Below are positions 5,353 through 10,620 of a stretch of 10,620 nt of DNA, piece after piece. The translations under genes and the position numbers were made by a program. The DNA is taken from contig JBPCRW010000037.1 of NCBI GenBank assembly GCA_050996405.1, positions 1-10,620 on the forward strand, given 5' to 3'. How positions within the stretch are numbered: the stretch's first letter is position 1; each line of letters begins with the position of its first letter. The stretch comes from JBPCRW01 sp050996405 (GTDB lineage Bacteria; Acidobacteriota; Blastocatellia; Pyrinomonadales; Pyrinomonadaceae). The notes under the pieces are model-generated. The model was given only the letters and a program-made list of their open reading frames with translations, did no database searches and was not told the origin of the DNA.

Positions 5353-5955
5353 ATGCTGAAAGTCGGATTAACAGGTTCAATCGCCGTCGGGAAATCTTTT
5401 GTCTGCGAAGTTCTGCGCGGACTTGGCTGCGCGGTTCTGGATGCCGACCAAACGGCGCGCGACGTTGTAAAAATCGGCACAAAAGGCTTACAATCAATCA
5501 CCGAAAATTTTGGAACGGAAGTTTTAAGAGCCGACGGGGAACTCGACCGCGCGCGTTTGGGCGCAATCGTTTTTGCCGACGAGCGGAGGCGACAACTTCT
5601 AAATTCGATTGTGCATCCATTAGTTATCGCGGCGCAAAACGAATGGCTCAAGGAAAGGGAAGCGGAAAATTCGCAGGGAATTGCCGTCGTTGACGCGGCT
5701 TTGATGATTGAATCGGGCGGTTACCTTCGGTTTGAAAAACTGATTGTCGTCTGGTGCGCTGCGGAAACGCAAATCGAAAGATTAATGACGCGAAACAAAT
5801 TGAGCCGCGCCGGAGCCGTTTTGAGAATCAACGCGCAGATGCCGCAGGAAGAAAAAAAACGTTTTGCGGATTTTTTGATTGACACGACTCAAGGGTTTGA
5901 AACGACGCACGAGCAAACCGTTGAAATTTTTGAGCGATTAAAACTTCTTATTTAA
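5353..5955 (+). CDS. coaE: Dephospho-CoA kinase
   Basis: This 200-residue cytoplasmic kinase catalyses the last step of coenzyme A synthesis, phosphorylating the 3'-hydroxyl of dephospho-CoA with ATP. The P-loop is GSIAVGKS at 8-15. The DAD motif at 30-32 and the HPLV motif at 88-91 are family hallmarks. ALMIESG (116-122) corresponds to the usual 'PLLFE' segment, and the lid-side motif RINAQMPQEEKKRFAD runs from 158 to 173. The usual asparagine after 'VID' is a threonine here (LIDT), a minor deviation. Length is normal. The ATG is preceded by a weak GAGA. The stop is only 6 bp from the next start, so the gene probably shares a transcript with the peptide-binding protein genes, although the functions are not obviously linked. 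Confidence 0.96.
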   Translation: MLKVGLTGSIAVGKSFVCEVLRGLGCAVLDADQTARDVVKIGTKGLQSITENFGTEVLRADGELDRARLGAIVFADERRRQLLNSIVHPLVIAAQNEWLKEREAENSQGIAVVDAALMIESGGYLRFEKLIVVWCAAETQIERLMTRNKLSRAGAVLRINAQMPQEEKKRFADFLIDTTQGFETTHEQTVEIFERLKLLI

Positions 5956-5959
5956 CGAA

Positions 5960-6062
5960 AAATGGAAAATAGAAAATGGAAAATTGGTTATTTGAAAAAT
6001 GGAATTATCCATTTTCCGCTTTCCATTTTACATTTCCCCGCGTCTTTGAGTCTCTGCGTTTT
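5960..6062. repeat. Repeat-like inverted sequence overlapping the start of the first binding-protein gene
   Basis: The left arm (5960-5987), made of AAATGGAAAA-type units, and the right arm (6009-6035), made of CCATTTTCC-type units, are largely complementary and would form a hairpin around the start codon. It is followed at 6036-6062 by a segment of the GCGTCTTTG/CTCTGCGTT type, related to the arms of the repeat at 4697-4838. Such A/T-rich TGGAAAA palindromes look like dispersed intergenic repeats, yet here the sequence is read in frame as a signal peptide. Confidence 0.5.
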
Positions 6063-7902
6063 ATTTTTACTTCCATTTTTATTTACTGCCTGCAATCAGA
6101 TTCAGCCGCCGAAAACCGAACCGTTTTACGCGCAGAAAGTCGAACCGCCGCGCGTCCAGGAATTTCGCTGGAGCAATGGCAAACTGCCGAAATCTTTTGA
6201 CCCGGCGAAAGCCGCCGCCGCGCCCGAAACCGATATTGTCCGCGCGATTTACGAAGGTTTGACCGATGTCGATTCAAAAACTTTACAGCCCATTCCGGCG
6301 ATTGCCTTAAAATGGACGGCTTCCGAAGACAATAAAACGTGGACGTTTTTTCTGCGCCGCGATGCCAGATGGTCGAACGGCGAGAGCGTCACCGCGCAGG
6401 ATTTCGCGCGTTCGTGGAAACGGCTGGTCAAACTCGGCGACCAAGTTCCGCAGCGCGATTTGTTTAAAAATATCGTCGGGATGGACACGAAAAACGCACT
6501 GCCCGTTTTCTCCGACACGGAAATTGACGCGCTTTCAAAATCAAAGGAAGCGAACAAGTTTTCGAGCGAGAAAAAAAATGCCGACGCTAATTCAAACGCC
6601 GCCGTTCAGCCGCCAAAGACGCTGAAAGAAAATAAAACGGAAACAATTCCGGTTGAAACTAAAGACGATGTTTTCGGTGTCGAAGCGTTAAATGATTACA
6701 CGCTGAAAGTTTCGCTCGCGCAGCCGGACGCGGATTTTCCCGCGCTGGTGGCGCATCCGGTTTTTCGTCCCGTCTATAAAAATGATAATTTCGCAAGCGG
6801 CGGATTAAACGCCGACATCGTAACCGACGGCGCGTTTCAAATCGCTTCGGTCGGAGACGACGGAATCGCGCTCGAACGCGCCGGATTTTACTGGAACGCA
6901 GATAAAATCGCGCTTGAAAAAGTTCGTTTCGTGCCGATGGACACGGCGGAAAACGCGCTTGCGGCGTATCGCGCCGGTGAAATCGATGCCGTCACGAACG
7001 CCGATTTTGAACCGCTCGCTTTAAAACTTCTCGCGCCGTATGACGATTTTCGGCAGACGACGCACAGCGCGTTGAATTTTTACGAATTTAATTTGGGTCA
7101 TCAGCCGTTTGGCGACCGCCGCGTGCGCGAATCTTTGGCGGCGGCGATTGACCGCGCGCGTCTGACCGATGACGAAATGGACGGCGTGACCGAACCGGCA
7201 TTGAGGTTTTCGCCGTTTGACGAAGATGCAAAATTGCCGCAGGATGTCGCCGCCGCGCAAAAACTTTTGGCGGACGCAGGGTTTGCGAACGGCAAGGATT
7301 TTCCGGCGATTCGGCTGCTCGTCAATCGCAATAACGTCCAGCAAAGAATCGCGCGGGCGGTCGCGCGAATGTGGAAAAAAAATCTGAATATCGATACGGA
7401 AATTATTGTTAAAGACCAGTCTGATTTTGAAGCGGCGTTTCAAAACGGCGAATTCGACATCGCGCGGCGCGGCATTGTTTTGCCGACCGCCGACGAAACG
7501 GCGAATATGCTCGCGCTGTTTCCGCCGAAACCTGATGCCGATGCCGAAGCGACGCAGAAAAAATCTGCCGCGCCGGAAGTTTCATCCGACAAAATTCTGA
7601 CCGAAGAACACGCCGAGTCGAATTTGAATTTCGCGCAAAACGATAATCCGGCGACAGTTTTAAATGATTCAAATCCGCCGACAAATAACCTGTCAAAAAA
7701 CGAACCGATTTTGACCGAACAACAAGCCCTTGAACGGCTTCCGGCAATTCCGCTCTATTTTCCGACTTCGTATTCGCTGGTCAAACCTTACGTGCAGGGA
7801 TTCGATTCCAACGCGCTCGATACACCTTCGCTGAAAAACGTGACGATTGACAGCGACTGGCAACCGGCGAATCAAAATATCCTATCTAACGACGGGAATT
7901 AG
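5962..7902 (+). CDS. Family 5 extracellular solute-binding lipoprotein (OppA/DppA-like), divergent
   Basis: This 646-residue protein has an SBP_bac_5 fold: SFDP at 78-81, YEGLTDVDSKTLQPIPAIA (97-115), WTFFLRRDARWSNGESVTAQDF (127-148) and a central GAFQI...Y-W-N segment (290-312). PLYFPTSYSLVKPYVQGF (597-614) lies near the C terminus. A long signal peptide ends at C44 (lipobox F-T-A-C, with phenylalanine in place of the usual leucine), so it should be a membrane-anchored periplasmic or surface lipoprotein. Two low-complexity stretches, about 191-236 and 521-587, are unlike the family. The second replaces the expected 'W-x-N/S-x-x-Y-D' and R...Y...AE region. The ATG 6 bp after coaE is the only start giving a positively charged n-region. 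It probably feeds peptides or related solutes to the permease encoded downstream, but ligand binding may be altered. Confidence 0.88.
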   Translation: MENRKWKIGYLKNGIIHFPLSILHFPASLSLCVLFLLPFLFTACNQIQPPKTEPFYAQKVEPPRVQEFRWSNGKLPKSFDPAKAAAAPETDIVRAIYEGLTDVDSKTLQPIPAIALKWTASEDNKTWTFFLRRDARWSNGESVTAQDFARSWKRLVKLGDQVPQRDLFKNIVGMDTKNALPVFSDTEIDALSKSKEANKFSSEKKNADANSNAAVQPPKTLKENKTETIPVETKDDVFGVEALNDYTLKVSLAQPDADFPALVAHPVFRPVYKNDNFASGGLNADIVTDGAFQIASVGDDGIALERAGFYWNADKIALEKVRFVPMDTAENALAAYRAGEIDAVTNADFEPLALKLLAPYDDFRQTTHSALNFYEFNLGHQPFGDRRVRESLAAAIDRARLTDDEMDGVTEPALRFSPFDEDAKLPQDVAAAQKLLADAGFANGKDFPAIRLLVNRNNVQQRIARAVARMWKKNLNIDTEIIVKDQSDFEAAFQNGEFDIARRGIVLPTADETANMLALFPPKPDADAEATQKKSAAPEVSSDKILTEEHAESNLNFAQNDNPATVLNDSNPPTNNLSKNEPILTEQQALERLPAIPLYFPTSYSLVKPYVQGFDSNALDTPSLKNVTIDSDWQPANQNILSNDGN

Positions 7903-7916
7903 AAACTAATAAGTTC

Positions 7917-7946
7917 TTGCCTGCGTAATGTAGAACGTGATATTTT
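7917..7946 (+). promoter_or_regulatory. Candidate internal promoter for the second binding-protein gene
   Basis: TTGCCT (7917-7922) and TATTTT (7941-7946) are separated by 18 bp, in the 116-bp gap between the two binding-protein genes. It could boost expression of the second gene, which also has a far better ribosome-binding site than the first. Both boxes are imperfect. Confidence 0.3.
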
Positions 7947-8018
7947 TATCGCAGTATCGGGTTTAGTTATTTTTTTCTCCCAAGTCTTTAAAGTTATTCA
8001 AAAAGGAGCGTGACCAAA

Positions 8019-10070
8019 ATGGCGCGTATCAATTTTACCAAAGCTCGACTGGGCTTTGCTTTAATCGTTTTGTCGGCAATTTTAGGCGGCTGCGCGAGTT
8101 CCGCCAAAAGTCGTTATTTCGGAAAAACCGTTGCTCCGAAAGATAACGTTCTGCGGTATGTTTCGGGTTCTGAACCGGAATCGCTCGACCCGCACGTTGC
8201 CAACGGTCAGCCGGAAGCCCGTATTTATATGGCTTTGTATGACGGGCTGGTTGAATATCATCCGAAAACGATGGAGCCGATTCCGGCAATCGCCGAAAGC
8301 TGGGAAACCAGCAAAGACGGGACGGAATATCTTTTTCATCTTCGCAAAAACGCCAGATTCTCTAACGGCGACCCGATAACCGCCAGCGATTTCGCTTACA
8401 GTTTTCGCCGCGCTCTCTCGCCGGAACTCGCTTCGCGGAGCGCGAATCTGGCTTACTATATCAAATACGGCGAAGCCTATAATTCGGGCGGGCTGTTCGT
8501 CAAAAACGCGGACGGAACATTCCTGCTGAAAAAAGATTTTGAGGAAAATTCGACCGCCGATGTGACACATGACACGCTTGGCTCGGACAGCGATTTTCAT
8601 AAATTTCTGGATTCGCCCGAACGGGTGACGCTCAAGGGCGACGAGAAGGAACGCGCCGCACAACTGGATGCCAATCTGAAACTGAAAGCCGCCGTCGAAG
8701 GCAAAGAATTAGTGCCGGTTACGGCGCAGGATATTGGCGTGGAAGCGGTTGACGATTATACTTTCCGCGTCAAATTATACCAGCCCGCGCCTTATTTTAT
8801 AGGGCTTCTGGCGCATCAACTGTTTCGCGTTCTGCCGCAAAAAGTTATCGAAAAATATGGTAAAGACTGGACGCGCGATGAAAATATCGTGACCAGCGGC
8901 GCGTTCAAAGTGCTGGTGCATCGTCCATACGATAAACTGGTCGTCGTCAAAGACCCGAATTATTGGGATGCGGCAAACGTGCATCTCGACGCGATAGAAT
9001 TCTACCCGCTCGAAGATTCGACGACGATGATGAATCTCTACAAATCGGGCGATGTGGACGCGGTTTATAATCACGTCGTGCCTCCGGCTTGGCTCGACGA
9101 AATAAAACCTTACTACAAAACCGAGTATATGGACGAGCCGGAAGTGGCGACGGAATTTTACGTCATCAACGTCAAAAAACCGCCGATGGATAATGTCAAG
9201 GTTCGACAGGCATTTAGTCTGGCGATTGACCGCGAATCGCTCTCCGCCTTTCGCAAGACGACAAAACCTCTGACAGATTTTACGCCCGAAGGAATTTTTC
9301 CGAAATACGAAGAAGCGCGAAAAAAAGTGCAGGACGAAAAACTGAAGGAGTTAAATATTTCCGAAGACGAGTGGAAAAAACGCATTTTCGATCCCGAACG
9401 GGCGCGAAAACTTTTAGCCGATGCTGGTTATCCGGTGCAGAAATCCGGCAGCGGCTGGAGTTGTCCGAATTTTCCGGTCGATAAAGTCAGCCTCAATTAC
9501 AACACGGCGGAATCAAATAAACAGGTGGCGGAATTCGCGCAGGCACAGTGGAAACAGAATCTCGGCATCACCGTGCCGTTGAAAAATATGGAATTCAAGA
9601 CATTTCTGCCGATGCTTAACAAGGTGCAATACGATGGTTTCGGGCGGCGCGGCTGGGTCGGCGATTATATGGACCCGTTCACGTTTTTGAGTCTGTTTTA
9701 CACGCAAACTAACGACGGCGCGACCGGCTGGTGGAGTAAGGATTACGACGATTTGCTCACCAAATCAAACAGCGAACTCGACCCGCAAAAGCGTTACGAA
9801 CTGATGGCGCAAGCCGAATTTATGATGATGCAGCAGCAAATCGTCGTTCCGCTGATGACGCAGGCTACCAACTGGATAAAAAAGCCTTACGTCAAAGGAA
9901 TGTATCCGAATCCGGGAACGCTTCACGCCTGGAAATTCGTCTATATCGAGCGCGACCCGAACAAATGGGATACCGATGCCAAAGACATTATGACAACGCC
10001 GGACGCGCAGGTTGACGCGCAGCTTCAAGCCCTGATGTCAACGCAGCAGGCGCAAACAAACGCGGAATAA
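8019..10070 (+). CDS. oppA: Family 5 peptide-binding lipoprotein (OppA-like)
   Basis: This 683-residue protein is the substrate-capturing component of an oligopeptide or related ABC importer. The signal peptide is MARINFTKARLGFALIVLSA and the lipobox L-G-G-C ends at C25, giving a lipid-anchored protein. Family motifs follow in order: SLDP (55-58), YDGLVEY (74-80), PIPAIAESW (87-95), YLFHLRKNARFSNGDPITAS and DF (104-125). Later come VTSGAFK and DPNYWD in the middle, VRQAFSLAIDRESL, and WWSKDYDDLL from 571. I chose the ATG at 8019 because AGGAG (8004-8008) lies ten bases upstream; the GTG at 8010 is only one base from it. It is longer than typical OppA because of insertions around residues 145-215 and 410-450. 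The tail is glutamine- and alanine-rich. Peptide specificity is inferred from the family only. Confidence 0.93.
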   Translation: MARINFTKARLGFALIVLSAILGGCASSAKSRYFGKTVAPKDNVLRYVSGSEPESLDPHVANGQPEARIYMALYDGLVEYHPKTMEPIPAIAESWETSKDGTEYLFHLRKNARFSNGDPITASDFAYSFRRALSPELASRSANLAYYIKYGEAYNSGGLFVKNADGTFLLKKDFEENSTADVTHDTLGSDSDFHKFLDSPERVTLKGDEKERAAQLDANLKLKAAVEGKELVPVTAQDIGVEAVDDYTFRVKLYQPAPYFIGLLAHQLFRVLPQKVIEKYGKDWTRDENIVTSGAFKVLVHRPYDKLVVVKDPNYWDAANVHLDAIEFYPLEDSTTMMNLYKSGDVDAVYNHVVPPAWLDEIKPYYKTEYMDEPEVATEFYVINVKKPPMDNVKVRQAFSLAIDRESLSAFRKTTKPLTDFTPEGIFPKYEEARKKVQDEKLKELNISEDEWKKRIFDPERARKLLADAGYPVQKSGSGWSCPNFPVDKVSLNYNTAESNKQVAEFAQAQWKQNLGITVPLKNMEFKTFLPMLNKVQYDGFGRRGWVGDYMDPFTFLSLFYTQTNDGATGWWSKDYDDLLTKSNSELDPQKRYELMAQAEFMMMQQQIVVPLMTQATNWIKKPYVKGMYPNPGTLHAWKFVYIERDPNKWDTDAKDIMTTPDAQVDAQLQALMSTQQAQTNAE

Positions 10071-10073
10071 AAT

Positions 10074-10427
10074 GTGGACGACGAAAAATTGGAAAGAACA
10101 ATCGAATTTATTTTGAATAGTCAAGCGCAGTTTTATGCTGACTTGCAGCAGGTTCAGGAAACTAATAAGCAGCTACAAGAGTTGTATAAAGACACAACAA
10201 AGTTGTATAAAGACACAACAAAACGTAGCGGCACACTAGAGCGCGTTTCGCCGAATCTTTATAACACGACGATTGAGCAGGGAAAGAATATTGCTCAATT
10301 GACCGAAGATGTAAAGGAATTGCGCGAGGCTCAGAAGGAAACCGACGAGCGACTGAACGCCGTAATTTTTATGGCTGAAAAATTTTTTAGCGGCGAGAAT
10401 GGAAAACGAAAAAAGAAACCGAATTAA
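10074..10427 (+). CDS. Small charged coiled-coil protein of unknown function
   Basis: This 117-residue protein is predicted to be almost entirely helical, apart from a short break near 52-64 (SGTLERVSPNLYN). Heptad-like spacing of hydrophobic residues runs through 7-50 and 66-100, and the C terminus is strongly basic (KRKKKPN). It has no signal peptide or membrane segment. It starts with GTG three bases after the oppA stop. The overlapping ATG at 10072 is in another frame and soon reaches a stop. Two tandem copies of a 21-bp unit (10180-10221) encode two consecutive LYKDTTK heptads. It lies inside a peptide-transporter operon, seven bases before the permease gene. I do not recognise its function. 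Proteins starting with a similar 'ERTIEFIL..QAQF' pattern seem familiar as small coiled-coil hypotheticals. Confidence 0.75.
   Translation: MDDEKLERTIEFILNSQAQFYADLQQVQETNKQLQELYKDTTKLYKDTTKRSGTLERVSPNLYNTTIEQGKNIAQLTEDVKELREAQKETDERLNAVIFMAEKFFSGENGKRKKKPN
10180..10221 (+). repeat. Two perfect tandem copies of a 21-bp unit
   Basis: Copy 1 is 10180-10200 and copy 2 is 10201-10221; they are identical. The unit length of 21 bp equals seven codons, so the repeat adds exactly one heptad to the coiled coil without changing the frame. The perfect identity suggests a recent duplication that may still vary in copy number. Confidence 0.9.
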
Positions 10428-10433
10428 AAAAAT

Positions 10434-10620
10434 ATGCTAAGTTTTATCATTCGCAGATTATTGATAATTATTCCGATGGCGTTGCTGGTCGTAACCGTGA
10501 CGTGGGCTTTGGTGCGGCTCGCGCCGGGAAATTTTTACACGCAGGAAAAAAAACTTCCACCGGCGATTGAAGCGAATATCCGCAAAAAATACGGGCTTGA
10601 CAAACCCTGGTATCAGCAAT
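10434..10620 (+). CDS. Peptide ABC transporter permease, OppB/DppB-like, N-terminal fragment (runs off the window)
   Basis: The first 62 codons are present. They begin MLSFIIRRLLIIIPMALLVV, with a membrane helix at about 8-30, then LVRLAPGNFY, and KKYGLDKPWYQQ at 51-62. The R-R-L-x-x-x-I-P start, the 'APG' after the first helix and the 'YGLDKP' motif are characteristic of the N-terminal domain of OppB/DppB/NikB-type permeases. These form one half of the membrane channel through which peptides, or nickel complexes in some members, are imported. It follows the coiled-coil gene after 6 bp, with no visible Shine-Dalgarno site. The gene context of two family-5 binding proteins supports a peptide-type importer. 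OppC and the ATPase genes would be expected beyond the window. Confidence 0.9.
   Translation, partial: MLSFIIRRLLIIIPMALLVVTVTWALVRLAPGNFYTQEKKLPPAIEANIRKKYGLDKPWYQQ

Noticed and set aside
7021..7443. A minus-strand open frame of 140 codons opposite the first binding-protein gene
   Set aside because: It has arginine-rich antisense composition without motifs and lies wholly inside a well-supported gene. The same applies to 174-626 and 8082-8663.
8010..8018. A GTG start for the second binding protein
   Set aside because: It is one base from the AGGAG site; the ATG at 8019 has proper spacing and gives a typical lipoprotein signal.
10180..10221. A possible CRISPR-like or iteron repeat
   Set aside because: There are only two adjacent copies without spacers, in frame within a coding region, encoding repeated heptads.

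Overview
The window reads as chromosomal DNA of a free-living bacterium of moderate GC content. The dnaG-rpoD order, twin-arginine and lipoprotein export signals, short inverted-repeat elements between genes and sparse Shine-Dalgarno sites would fit an Acidobacteriota genome (Blastocatellia-like). That assignment is inference from style and was not tested.

Positions 1-3000, minus strand: a macromolecular-synthesis cluster. The order in the direction of transcription is antitoxin-like gene, PIN-domain toxin-like gene, dnaG (primase) and rpoD (sigma-70; only its first 35 codons are in the window). The first three genes overlap by 4 bp and 1 bp and are probably translationally coupled. rpoD has a good promoter of its own in the 83-bp spacer. 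Upstream of the antitoxin is a gene-free stretch (2718-3082). It holds a 92-bp palindromic element, a decayed second copy of the first 63 bp of dnaG, and the back-to-back promoters of this cluster and the next gene. The toxin-antitoxin pair therefore lies between two direct copies of the dnaG start, as if it had been inserted there.

Positions 3032-3900: a plus-strand gene with its own promoter and terminator. It encodes a PqqD-like domain, then a twin-arginine signal, then a 16-cysteine tail with two knottin-type spacings. I consider this the most unusual protein here. A second, inverted copy of the palindromic element follows it.

Positions 4005-5231, minus strand: a metallo-beta-lactamase-fold hydrolase and a DUF2784 membrane protein. 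They are separated by an imperfect inverted repeat whose arms look like outward-facing promoters.

Positions 5309-10620, plus strand: coaE (dephospho-CoA kinase), two different family-5 solute-binding lipoproteins (OppA/DppA type), a small coiled-coil protein and the start of an OppB/DppB permease. This is the front of a peptide-uptake operon, with coaE at or near its head. The first binding protein is odd. Its signal peptide is encoded by repeat-like DNA, and two low-complexity linkers interrupt the fold. The second binding protein looks conventional.

I saw no tRNA, rRNA, CRISPR array, transposase or phage gene.
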